DNA from: an uncultured Clostridia bacterium
GTDB taxonomy: Bacteria; Bacillota; Clostridia; Oscillospirales; Acutalibacteraceae
Assembly (NCBI GenBank): GCA_945875045.1
Contig: CAMCIX010000011.1
Coordinates: forward strand, 1 to 13,246
Reading direction: 5' to 3'
Length of the DNA: 13,246 nt
Numbering within the stretch: position 1 is the first letter of the stretch; every line of letters starts with the position of its first letter. The notes under the pieces were generated by a model that was not told the DNA's origin, searched no databases, and worked only from the letters and a program-made list of their open reading frames with translations. The position numbers and the translations under genes were made by a program. Shown here one piece after another: positions 6,711 through 13,200 of the stretch.

Positions 6711-6753
6711 CGGCTTGTCGTTCGGGTTTATTCCCGAAGACAAGCCGTTTTTT
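6711..6753 (+). terminator. Strong terminator after rpsI, probably bidirectional
   Basis: CGGCTTGTC plus TTCGGG (6711-6726, one bulged G at 6720) pairs with CCCGAAGACAAGCCG (6733-6747) around a 6 nt loop; TTTTTT follows (6748-6753). On the minus strand the same stem is followed by an A-run complement (6702-6706), so it can also end the convergent AEC-transporter transcript, whose stop is at 6762. Confidence 0.93.
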
Positions 6754-6761
6754 GCTGTTTG

Positions 6762-7679
6762 TTAAGCTAAATATTGCGCTAATGTGATTACAAGGGGCAT
6801 TGTTACAATCGAAATCACGGTGCTAAGGGATACCATATCCACCGAAAGGGGAGTGTCCGCACCGTATTTTGATGAAAACATTGTTGTAATCGCGGCGACA
6901 GGCGCGCTTACCGATATAACAACCGATACAAGGAGGGTTCCGCGTACACCGATAATATACAAAAATCCGATCACCGCCAGAGGATAAATAATCATTCGAA
7001 GAATAATCGCAAAAATGCACTTAAAATCCTTAAAGGCGGTAAGAATATTGTTCTGCGCCAAATGGTAGCCGATTATCAGCATAGGCAGGGGAGTGTAAAT
7101 CGCAGAAATGTAATCAATCGCGGAATACAGAATTTGCGGAATCGGAATCGAGCAAATAAAAATCACAAGACCCACCGCAAGACCTATTATTCCCGGGTTT
7201 ATAAACAGCTTTTTGGGCTGAATATACTTTTTGTCGCCGCTTATTAAGAATACGCCGTAGCTCCATATAACAAGGTTGAACATTATTATGTAAGCCGAGC
7301 CGTAGAGGGTGCCGTCCGCGCCTAAAATCACCTGCTGGAGGGGCAGTGACATAAAGCCGCAGTTGGCGAATATTGTCCCGAAGCGAAGTACACGCTCCCT
7401 CGCCTTATCCTTTGAATGGAGAATAATGCGGCTCAATAGTATCATCAGCACCTGTACCGCAAGGGTAACGACAAAGGCAAACGCCAGCGACTTCATAATA
7501 TCGTGGCTGTATTCACGGATAAGCGATTTAATTATAACGCAAGGGGTGACAATGATAAGGGCAATATCGGTACAGCAGCGCGCGCCCTCGGCGGTCATTA
7601 TCTTGGTTTTAGCCGCGATAAAACCCACCGCTATCATTATCATCAAAATAGTAACCTGAGAAAAAACCGTTGCAAGCAT
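6762..7679 (-). CDS. AEC-family (auxin efflux carrier-like) transporter
   Basis: A 305 aa membrane transporter with about ten hydrophobic segments in two halves. The N-terminal half has MIAVGFIAAKTKIMTAEGA and LIIVTPCVIIKSL; the second half has NPGIIGLAVGLVIF and PLPMLIIGYHLAQ, and SAPVAAITTMFSSKYGAD lies near the end. These match AEC/Mem_trans family carriers, which in bacteria export or take up small carboxylates such as malate or malonate; the substrate here cannot be told. Its ATG overlaps the galT stop by one base (TAATG), so it is translationally coupled to galT. The position next to galT may reflect export of a fermentation product or a sugar-linked function, but this is not shown. Confidence 0.88.
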   Translation of the reverse strand: MLATVFSQVTILMIMIAVGFIAAKTKIMTAEGARCCTDIALIIVTPCVIIKSLIREYSHDIMKSLAFAFVVTLAVQVLMILLSRIILHSKDKARERVLRFGTIFANCGFMSLPLQQVILGADGTLYGSAYIIMFNLVIWSYGVFLISGDKKYIQPKKLFINPGIIGLAVGLVIFICSIPIPQILYSAIDYISAIYTPLPMLIIGYHLAQNNILTAFKDFKCIFAIILRMIIYPLAVIGFLYIIGVRGTLLVSVVISVSAPVAAITTMFSSKYGADTPLSVDMVSLSTVISIVTMPLVITLAQYLA

Positions 7680-9169
7680 TATTTTACACTTTCTGCAAAG
7701 CGTTTAAATGCTGCAATTCCCTCGGGGGTACGTTTGTATACGCCCGCATGCTCCAAAACCTTTGCAAAGACAAGACCTATTTCGTCCTTTATAATTTTAT
7801 CAATATTGTTTTCGTTTATATCGGAGTATTTTGCCTTAATTTCCTTAGTCCATTCGGCATGCTTTGAAAGGGTCTCGTCGTTGGATATGTCTCTGTTTTC
7901 GAGTATCGCGGTTTCAAGCAGGGCAATCTCGTTTTTAAGGCGGGAGGGCAGAACCGCAAGACCCATAACCTCAATAAGACCGATATTTTCCTTTTTAATA
8001 TGGTGAAGCTCGGAATGGGGGTGGTATACGCCCAGCGGATGCTCGGGAGTAGTTATATTGTTGCGCAGAACCAAATCAAGCTCGTACCTTTCGCCGTTCT
8101 TGCGGGCGATCGGGGTGATAGTGTTGTGCGGCTCGCCGTCTGTTTCGGCAAAGATAAAGGCGGCTGCGTCGGTATATCCCCTCCACGAGGCTAAGATTTT
8201 ATCGGCAAGCTCAATAAGCCTGTCGGGGTCGGGGGAGGAAAGACGAATAACCGACATCGGCCACTTTAAAATGCCGGCGTCAACGTCGTCAAAGCCCTCA
8301 AAGGTAAGGGGATATTCAACTGGCGCCTTCGCCATTGCAAAGGTGTAGTTACCGCCCTGAAAATGGTCGTGGCTTAAAATAGAACCGCCGACAATCGGCA
8401 AATCGGCGTTAGAGCCGACAAAATAATGCGGAAACTGCTTTACAAAGTCGAGAAGCTTTTTAAAGGTGTCGCGGTTTATCGCCATCGGGGTGTGCTTGGA
8501 GTTAAACACTATGCAATGCTCGTTGTAGTAAACATAGGGCGAATACTGGAAGCACCAGTCGGTGTTGTTGATTGTAACGGGGATAACGCGGTGATTCTGG
8601 CGTGCGGGATAGTTAACCCTGCCCGCATAGCCCTCGCACTCGCGGCAGAGCATACATTTAGGATAACCCGCCTGCGGCGCGTTTTTGGCGGCGGCGATAG
8701 CCTTGGGGTCCTTTTCGGGCTTTGAAAGGTTAATGGTAATGTCAAGGTCGCCGTATTCGGTGGAGGTCACCCATTTAACGTCCCTTTCCACGCGATAACG
8801 CCTTATGTAATCGCTGTCACAGCTAAGCTTGTAAAAATAGTCTGTAGCCGTTTTAGGGGAGTCCTTGTAAAGCTCGCCGAATCTCTCGGTAACCTCGGAG
8901 GGGCGGGGCATCATAGCCCCCATAAGCTTGGTATCAAATAGGTCGCGGTATACTATGCTGTCCTCGATAATTCCTTTTTTTACCGCGAAATCAAGCAGCT
9001 CCTTAAGGGTTTCTTCAAGATTTACGTCGGTAAACGTCTCGTCGCAGTCGAACTCGTCAAGCCCTAAAATCTCAAGAATACGGTTAGTAACGTAAATTCT
9101 GTCCCGCTCGGTAAAGAGCTCCTTTTCAAGCCCGTAGCAAACAAGCTTTTTAATGCTTCTGTCTATCAT
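7679..9169 (-). CDS. galT: UDP-glucose--hexose-1-phosphate uridylyltransferase, class II GalT
   Basis: Cytoplasmic Leloir-pathway enzyme that exchanges UMP between UDP-glucose and galactose-1-phosphate. At 496 aa it is the length of the Firmicutes class II type, longer than the roughly 350 aa class I enzymes. The active-site segment SILSHDHFQGG (263-273) contains the HxHxQ-type motif, with the second His expected to carry the UMP intermediate. CMLCRECEGYAGRVNYPARQNHR (172-194) and NEHCIVFNSKHTPMAI (216-231) are also typical of class II. No galK or galE is nearby. The ATG at 9169 is 29 nt after the CapA-like gene, with only a modest AAGGA-type site. It is coupled to the AEC gene by a one-base overlap. 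Confidence 0.95.
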   Translation of the reverse strand: MIDRSIKKLVCYGLEKELFTERDRIYVTNRILEILGLDEFDCDETFTDVNLEETLKELLDFAVKKGIIEDSIVYRDLFDTKLMGAMMPRPSEVTERFGELYKDSPKTATDYFYKLSCDSDYIRRYRVERDVKWVTSTEYGDLDITINLSKPEKDPKAIAAAKNAPQAGYPKCMLCRECEGYAGRVNYPARQNHRVIPVTINNTDWCFQYSPYVYYNEHCIVFNSKHTPMAINRDTFKKLLDFVKQFPHYFVGSNADLPIVGGSILSHDHFQGGNYTFAMAKAPVEYPLTFEGFDDVDAGILKWPMSVIRLSSPDPDRLIELADKILASWRGYTDAAAFIFAETDGEPHNTITPIARKNGERYELDLVLRNNITTPEHPLGVYHPHSELHHIKKENIGLIEVMGLAVLPSRLKNEIALLETAILENRDISNDETLSKHAEWTKEIKAKYSDINENNIDKIIKDEIGLVFAKVLEHAGVYKRTPEGIAAFKRFAESVK

Positions 9170-9198
9170 TTTTGTGCACCGTTCCTTATATAATAATT

Positions 9199-10536
9199 TT
9201 ATTTGAATGTAATATCACAGCCGATTGCCTGCTGGCACTCGGTAAGCCCCGCCGCCACAATTTCCTTTGTACGGGCGTAGGATTTCGCCGCTTTATTAGC
9301 AGCAGTTGAGTCAAGGGAGTACTTGGTACTGCCGTCCTCGGCATTTTCAAGCGGATATATCGTGTAAAGATAACCGCTGGCGCCCTTATATTTGTTAACC
9401 CAGGTCGGAATAAGGTCAAGCTTGCTTAAAACCGTGCCGTCACCGTTCTTTTTAAGGGTGAAGCTGAATAACATTCCGTCCTCGGTATGCCCGGTAGGAC
9501 AGCTGTCCATAATTTCCTGACGCTGATTTGAAACGCAGTTGCCCATTGAGTAAAGGCAGACTGTGGTGTTTTCCCCGTCCTCGGAATGTATAAGCTCCAC
9601 AGGCTGAATAACGTGCGGATGACTGCCGATTATCATATTAACCCCGAGATTTGAAAGCTTTTGGGCTATGGTCTTTTGCCAGGTGTCGGGGCTTGTCCTG
9701 TACTCGTTGCCCCAATGCATATAGAAAAGAATATAATCCGCGCCGCCCGATTTCATATCGGTTATAATGCTTGCGGCGTTGGAATAGAAATCGTCAATAC
9801 GGTCATAGGAAAAGCTGTTGATTAAATTATTTGCCTCCTCGGCGATTATCGCTCCGTTTAAATATTTGCGCCCCGCGGTCTGACCCGAGGTTTCATAGGT
9901 GAAGTTGGCTATTCCGATTTTAATGCCGTTTATTTCCTTTATAACGAAGGACGGCTCCTGTTCGGTTTCTCTTGTGCCCGTAAACTCAATACCCCTTTGC
10001 TTTAGTACCTGCGCGGTGCGCTTTAGTCCGTAAAGCCCCGTGTCATAGGCGTGGTTGTTGGAGGTTATAAGGAAATTAAGCCCCGAGCTTTTTATAGCGT
10101 CGGCAAGGCTGTCGGGCGTGTTGAAAACCGGGTAGCCGCTGTACTGCCCCGATTCTGTGCCGCCGAAGGTGACCTCAAGGTTTGCGACGGCTAAATCCGC
10201 CGCCTTGAAATAGGGCTCGGTTTCCTTAAAAAATGCGGTAAAATCATAATCGCCGGACGCGGTTTTAGCCCCTGTAAGCTGGGTGGAGTGAACCATAATG
10301 TCTCCCGTGCTTATGACCGTGGCGGTGGTTTCGGGTACGGTCTCGCTCGAAACTTCGGAGGAATTGCCGCTGTCTGCTTTAGAGCTCGTATCGCCGCCCT
10401 TTTTGCCTATTTTTAGCAGAGCGTTTACCGAAAAAGCCACAAGGGCGATAACCGCGATAAGCACCGCCGCCGAGCAGGTTAAGAATATGCGGCGTTTAAT
10501 TATAGCCTGTTGTCTTTTAGTCCTTTTTTTTGCCAT
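9199..10536 (-). CDS. CapA-family (poly-gamma-glutamate synthesis-type) phosphoesterase-like protein
   Basis: A membrane-anchored protein of 445 aa from the ATG at 10536. A very basic head (AKKRTKRQQAIIKRR) precedes one membrane segment (about 18-38), then a Ser/Thr/Glu-rich linker, so the domain lies outside the cell. The CapA/metallophosphatase fold is shown by VISTGDIMVHS (74-84), AVANLEVTFGG (116-126), ITSNNHAYDTGLYGL (157-171), MHWGNEY (273-279) and IIGSHPHVIQPVE (302-314), with the Asp, Asn/His and His metal-ligand pattern. Family members take part in poly-gamma-glutamate capsule or wall polymer handling; the substrate here is unknown, and no capB/capC is in the window. A GTG nine bases upstream overlaps the AAAGGTGA site, so ATG at 10536 is preferred. 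Confidence 0.9.
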   Translation of the reverse strand: MAKKRTKRQQAIIKRRIFLTCSAAVLIAVIALVAFSVNALLKIGKKGGDTSSKADSGNSSEVSSETVPETTATVISTGDIMVHSTQLTGAKTASGDYDFTAFFKETEPYFKAADLAVANLEVTFGGTESGQYSGYPVFNTPDSLADAIKSSGLNFLITSNNHAYDTGLYGLKRTAQVLKQRGIEFTGTRETEQEPSFVIKEINGIKIGIANFTYETSGQTAGRKYLNGAIIAEEANNLINSFSYDRIDDFYSNAASIITDMKSGGADYILFYMHWGNEYRTSPDTWQKTIAQKLSNLGVNMIIGSHPHVIQPVELIHSEDGENTTVCLYSMGNCVSNQRQEIMDSCPTGHTEDGMLFSFTLKKNGDGTVLSKLDLIPTWVNKYKGASGYLYTIYPLENAEDGSTKYSLDSTAANKAAKSYARTKEIVAAGLTECQQAIGCDITFK

Positions 10537-10569
10537 TCTTTTCACCTTTAATTTTTTATTTTCGCGGCA

Positions 10570-11301
10570 TTAAATAAAATTGCATATTATAAGCGGAAGC
10601 AGCATTGCGGGCAGATAGTTCATAACCTTTATTTTGGTAAGCCCCAGCATATTAAGCGCAAGGGCTATTATAAGCAGAGAGCCTATGACCGACATATTTG
10701 CAATTCCCGCGTCGGTAAGAAAGGGGGAGATTACCGCCGCCAAAAGGGTTACGCCGCCCTCTAAAATAATAACGGGAAAGGCGGAAAGCATAACACCGAT
10801 TCCGAGACTGGAGGTAAACGCCATAGCCGAAACGCAGTCTATAACCGATTTTGAGTAAAGAGTTGAATTATCACCCGAAATTCCGCTGCTAACAGAGCCG
10901 ACTATCGACATAGCCCCTACGCAGAAAAGCAATGTGGCGGTGACAAAGCCGTCGGATATTTTGGTATTGCCGCCGTTTTTGTTGAGTTTTGTTTCCAGCT
11001 TTTCACCTAAAATATTAATACGCCTGTCAAGGTCGATAAGCTCGCCTATAATCGCGCCCACCGCAAAGGAAAGAATTATAATTATTATGTTCGTGTTTTC
11101 CTCAAAAAGTCCCGTTACGCCTATGTAAATAACGCAGAGTGCCATTCCGTTCATTAGGGTGGTGCGAACCTTTTCGGGAATCCCTTTTTTAAACAGCAGT
11201 CCCAAAAGACTGCCAAGTATTACAAGCACAAAATTTACGACCGCGCCGCTCAAAAGCACACGTCCGAGCGGAGTTGCCGCCGTGCTGTTTATAAATTCCA
11301 T
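10570..11301 (-). CDS. DUF554 membrane protein (YqgA-like)
   Basis: A 243 aa membrane protein with about seven hydrophobic segments. The family hallmarks are the early VVNFVLVILGSLLGLLFKKGIP, the loop GAIIGELIDLDRRI, and the central TATLLFCVGAMSIVGSVSSGISGD (121-144), which identifies DUF554; its function is unproven. The ATG at 11301 follows GAGGTGA, and a promoter with tandem repeats lies just upstream. It is the first gene of a four-gene unit; the CapA-like gene begins 33 nt after its stop. Co-transcription with CapA, galT and AEC follows from close spacing and lack of terminators and is inference. Confidence 0.9.
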   Translation of the reverse strand: MEFINSTAATPLGRVLLSGAVVNFVLVILGSLLGLLFKKGIPEKVRTTLMNGMALCVIYIGVTGLFEENTNIIIIILSFAVGAIIGELIDLDRRINILGEKLETKLNKNGGNTKISDGFVTATLLFCVGAMSIVGSVSSGISGDNSTLYSKSVIDCVSAMAFTSSLGIGVMLSAFPVIILEGGVTLLAAVISPFLTDAGIANMSVIGSLLIIALALNMLGLTKIKVMNYLPAMLLPLIICNFI

Positions 11302-11327
11302 TTATTTCACCTCAAGTACACACTATT

Positions 11328-11356
11328 AATATATAACAAAATCGCCCGAATTGCAA
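11328..11356 (-). promoter_or_regulatory. Promoter of the DUF554-capA-galT-AEC unit
   Basis: On the minus strand TTGCAA (11356-11351), a 17 nt spacer and TATATT (11333-11328) give a good housekeeping-type promoter 26 nt upstream of the DUF554 ATG. Confidence 0.7.
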
Positions 11357-11379
11357 CAAAAATCGCCTAAGACGCAACA
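11341..11379. repeat. Two 21 bp-spaced direct repeats over the -35 region
   Basis: ATCGCC-N6-GCAACA occurs at 11341-11358 and again at 11362-11379, a period of exactly 21 bp, about two helical turns. Flanking CAAA/AACAAA bases are also shared. The first copy covers the -35 box and spacer of the DUF554 promoter, so it has the shape of a paired operator. The protein that would bind is unknown. Confidence 0.6.
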
Positions 11380-11463
11380 AATAATTTGCACACATAATCA
11401 TGAAAGGCTAAGCTTGAAATTACAAAGTTACTGTTATCTGCTCCGAAATACCGCGGAGTAACG

Positions 11464-11600
11464 ATGCAAGAAATGACAATTCCGATTAAGGGCAGCTACG
11501 GCGGAATGAGAGAGCTCGGGGGGGCAGAAGCCCTTTCTCTGTAGATTTTGATACCAACGCCAAGGCGTTAAGAGAACTTATTTACGGCGAAACAGAATAA
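11464..11600 (+). pseudogene. Frameshifted small gene or remnant (about 45 codons)
   Basis: An ATG at 11464, 5 nt after GGAG, opens MQEMTIPIKGSYGGMRELGG and then stops at 11542 in frame. A run of seven G (11518-11524) lies in the middle. One extra G there would shift into the frame that reads GGRSPFSVDFDTNAKALREL, then IYGETE, ending TAA at 11600. Both parts look protein-like, so this is probably one small gene broken by a homopolymer indel, real or a sequencing error. I do not recognise the product. A small hairpin (CTCCG 11441-11445 with CGGAG 11454-11458) includes the ribosome site. Confidence 0.45.
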
Positions 11601-11641
11601 AGGGAAAAATCAAAAAAAATTCAAGTAAACTCAGCAGTATA

Positions 11642-11694
11642 AATCCCCTTGTTTAACAAATAATAGAATTACGATTCAATAAAATAAGGGGATT
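11642..11694 (+). promoter_or_regulatory. Inverted repeat covering the AbrB-like gene ribosome site
   Basis: AATCCCCTT (11642-11650) is a perfect complement of AAGGGGATT (11686-11694), with 35 nt between. The right arm is the ribosome site of the gene starting at 11702. If the left arm is transcribed, pairing would hide the site, so translation could be switched by RNA folding. The transcription start is not known. Confidence 0.4.
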
Positions 11695-11701
11695 AAAATA
11701 T

Positions 11702-11881
11702 ATGAAAGCCACAGGAATAGTTCGTAGAATAGACGACCTCGGAAGGGTTGTAATACCTAAAGAGATTCGCCGCACTATGCGTATTAGCGAGGGCGACCCG
11801 TTACAGATAATACTGACAAATGAAGATCTATTCTGCAAGGCAATGCTTAAATTGGGGGAGAGAATGGGACTCAAAAAATAA
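11702..11881 (+). CDS. Short AbrB/SpoVT-type DNA-binding protein, likely C-terminally truncated
   Basis: A 59 aa protein. Residues 1-34 (MKATGIVRRIDDLGRVVIPK, then EIRRTMRISEGDPL) are the swapped-hairpin AbrB domain, nearly identical to the N-terminus of clostridial AbrB/SpoVT regulators of transition and sporulation genes. Normally the next residues are an EIF...GEV.LKKYSPIG-like stretch leading to a sensor or dimer region. Here they are QIILTNEDLFCKAMLKLGER and MGLKK, then a stop, so the end is shortened or replaced. The domain alone could still dimerise and bind DNA, or compete with the full-length paralogue. AAGGGGA (11686-11692) is the ribosome site. The gene stands alone among accessory genes, just before the DUF3791 promoter. 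Confidence 0.75.
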   Translation: MKATGIVRRIDDLGRVVIPKEIRRTMRISEGDPLQIILTNEDLFCKAMLKLGERMGLKK

Positions 11882-11929
11882 TTAGGCCTGTAATATTTAG
11901 TGAGAGGGCTTAAATAAAATAATAAATAA

Positions 11930-11958
11930 TTGACTGGGGGGTTTAATTCGGCTATAAT
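11930..11958 (+). promoter_or_regulatory. Promoter of the DUF3791-DUF3990 module
   Basis: TTGACT (11930-11935), a 17 nt spacer that begins with six G, and a perfect TATAAT (11953-11958). The first start codon lies about 20-25 nt downstream, giving a very short leader. Confidence 0.85.
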
Positions 11959-11976
11959 ATAATTGAAAGGACGGTG

Positions 11977-12198
11977 TTGGTATTGGATAGGAAAATTATA
12001 AACTACATAGTTGTATGTATAAACGAGTTTGCTGCAAGTAAAAACCTTACCGAGCAACAGGCTTATCGTTATCTGTATGCAAATAAGGGTATAGAATTTC
12101 TTACAGAAAATTACGATATAGAACACACGCTTTCTTTACAGGACGCCGTTAACGATTTGAGTATTGTATGCAGCAACAACGGAGGTATGGTACAATGA
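11977..12198 (+). CDS. DUF3791-family small protein (putative antitoxin-side partner)
   Basis: A protein of about 73 aa with the DUF3791 look: IINYIVVCINEFAASKNLTE (a Cys-containing amphipathic helix), QQAYRYLYANKGIEFLTENY, then DIEHTLSLQDAVNDLSIVC and NNGG. Only non-ATG starts are available: GTG 11974, TTG 11977 and TTG 11983. AAGGA (11967-11971) fits TTG 11977 best by spacing, while TTG 11983 gives the shortest protein, MDRKIINY. A weak start could keep expression low. The stop overlaps the DUF3990 ATG (ATGA), so the two are coupled. DUF3791 genes recur beside DUF3990 genes; the antitoxin role is inferred from that and from size, not from known biochemistry. Confidence 0.78.
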   Translation: MVLDRKIINYIVVCINEFAASKNLTEQQAYRYLYANKGIEFLTENYDIEHTLSLQDAVNDLSIVCSNNGGMVQ

Positions 12199-12689
12199 TT
12201 TTGTATCACGGAACTAATTGTGTTGTAGATAAAATAGATCTTAATAAATGCCGCCCTTATAAGGATTTTGGAAGAGGTTTTTACCTTACCACAATTAAAG
12301 AACAGGCTGAAAAAATGGCACAGCGAGTATCGAAAATTTACGGTGGAAAACCTGTTGTCAATGTTTTTCGGTACGATTCCGTTGTTGATAAGGAAATTAA
12401 TGTTAAGATCTTTGATGCTCCGACCGAAGAATGGGCAAGGTTTGTTATAAACAACAGAAACGGCGAAAAATCGGTAGGGGACAATAATTCAAACAATAAA
12501 TACGATATTGTAATCGGTCCTGTTGCAAATGATGATTTGGCGCTGCTTTTCAGGCAGTTCAGTAACGGTATGATAGAAATTGATACGCTAATACGAGAAA
12601 TGAAATATAAAAAGCTGACAGATCAGTATTCCTTTCATACGGAAAAAGCTTTGAGATTTTTGACAAAGGAAAGTGATTATAATGTCTAA
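12195..12689 (+). CDS. DUF3990 protein, ADP-ribosyltransferase-like (putative toxin)
   Basis: A 164 aa protein. The ART-type fold is suggested by LYHGTN (3-8), KDFGRGFYLTT (23-33) with the following helix KEQAEKMAQRVS, YDIVIGPVANDD (103-114) and QYSFHTEKALRFL (144-156). By analogy with H-Y-E/Q ARTs, the likely active-site trio is His5, Tyr30 and Gln144, which is inference. Such enzymes transfer ADP-ribose from NAD to protein, nucleic acid or another target; the target is unknown. The ATG at 12195 follows GGAGGT by 8 nt and overlaps the upstream stop by 4 nt. A longer frame starting at 12168 would lie inside the DUF3791 gene and lacks a site. The 3' end overlaps the next gene by 8 nt. Confidence 0.85.
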   Translation: MILYHGTNCVVDKIDLNKCRPYKDFGRGFYLTTIKEQAEKMAQRVSKIYGGKPVVNVFRYDSVVDKEINVKIFDAPTEEWARFVINNRNGEKSVGDNNSNNKYDIVIGPVANDDLALLFRQFSNGMIEIDTLIREMKYKKLTDQYSFHTEKALRFLTKESDYNV

Positions 12690-12912
12690 GGCTAAGCAAC
12701 TTATGGAGCTTGCAACGCAGGATATAATAGCGGAGCTTGTCTATGTTAAAAAAATCGGCATTGCCGATGCTATGAATATTTTTTACGGCTCGGAATTCTG
12801 TCAAAAGCTATACGATGAATCAACAGGGCTTTACTTAGAGGGAACAAAATATTTATACGGTCTTTTAGAGACTGAAATTGAAAACGGTAAATTAATTCAA
12901 AACGAAATTTAA
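12682..12912 (+). CDS. Small acidic protein, third gene of the DUF3990 module
   Basis: A 76 aa, mostly helical, acidic protein: MSKAKQLMELATQDIIAELV, then KKIGIADAMNIFYGSEFCQK, DESTGLYLEGTKYLYGLLET and an acidic tail. The DESTGLYLEG...YLYGLL stretch is typical of small proteins found with DUF3990 and DUF3791 genes, and it may itself be a DUF3791-type member; I cannot settle this. The ATG at 12682 lies inside the end of the DUF3990 gene (8 nt overlap), with AAAGGA at 12665-12670. Its size and coupling fit an antitoxin or a modulator of the ART-like protein. It is the last gene before the terminator-bearing repeat. Confidence 0.75.
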   Translation: MSKAKQLMELATQDIIAELVYVKKIGIADAMNIFYGSEFCQKLYDESTGLYLEGTKYLYGLLETEIENGKLIQNEI

Positions 12913-13022
12913 ATAAAGCGAATATCAAAAAACAGAAAAATATTAAAGAATGATTAAACTTAAAAATATGGGCTGTAAAAAAACAAATCGGGGTTTGTAG
13001 AGTTAAAATGATAGCAGTCATA

Positions 13023-13145
13023 GCCACCCAAGCCTTACGGGAGGTGGCAGCCGTAGGCTGACGGAGGGATATAATTTGGTTTCTATAGACCTAAATATCC
13101 CCCAGTCACGGCAAGCCGTGCCAGCCCCCTTTAGGCAAGGGGGCC
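13023..13145. repeat. Structured palindromic repeat, copy 2
   Basis: This shares with copy 1 (1099-1294) the core GGTGGCA...TGACGGAGGGA (13043-13069 against 1181-1209) and the right end CCCAGTC...CAGC-CCC...GGGGGCC. Local stems are GCCACC/GGTGGC (13023-13028 with 13043-13048), CAGCC/GGCTG (13048-13052 with 13056-13060), CACGGC/GCCGTG (13107-13112 with 13115-13120) and the terminator stem. The middle stem replaces CACGGT/ACCGTG of copy 1 with a different but still paired sequence. Confidence 0.75.
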
Positions 13146-13150
13146 TTTTT
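13124..13150 (+). terminator. Intrinsic terminator inside repeat copy 2
   Basis: GCCCCCTT (13124-13131) pairs with AAGGGGGC (13137-13144) around TAGGC and is followed, after one C, by TTTTT (13146-13150). It would end the DUF3791-DUF3990 transcript, about 210 nt after its last stop codon. Confidence 0.75.
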
Positions 13151-13200
13151 ATACGCAAATCAAACTCCTCTACAAACCCCGATTTGTCTCTTAAAAAGCA

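Larger units (their letters stand above)
12983..13187. repeat. 205 bp element bounded by a perfect 20 bp inverted repeat
   Basis: The 20 bases at 12983-13002 (ACAAATCGGGGTTTGTAGAG) are the exact complement of 13168-13187, enclosing 165 bp. The inside is mostly the structured repeat copy at 13023-13145, and no protein is encoded. This is the form of a MITE or of a large foldback. No clear target-site duplication is visible at the edges. Confidence 0.7.

Noticed and set aside
7503..8006. 167-codon plus-strand frame
   Set aside because: It spans the galT/AEC junction antisense to two well-supported genes and shows no recognisable domain.
11653..12126. 157-codon minus-strand frame
   Set aside because: It is antisense to the AbrB-like and DUF3791 genes and to their promoter; the composition is that of an AT-rich shadow frame.
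12770..13027. 85-codon minus-strand frame
   Set aside because: It is antisense to the third gene of the DUF3990 module, has low-complexity Phe/Leu/Ile composition and no ribosome site.
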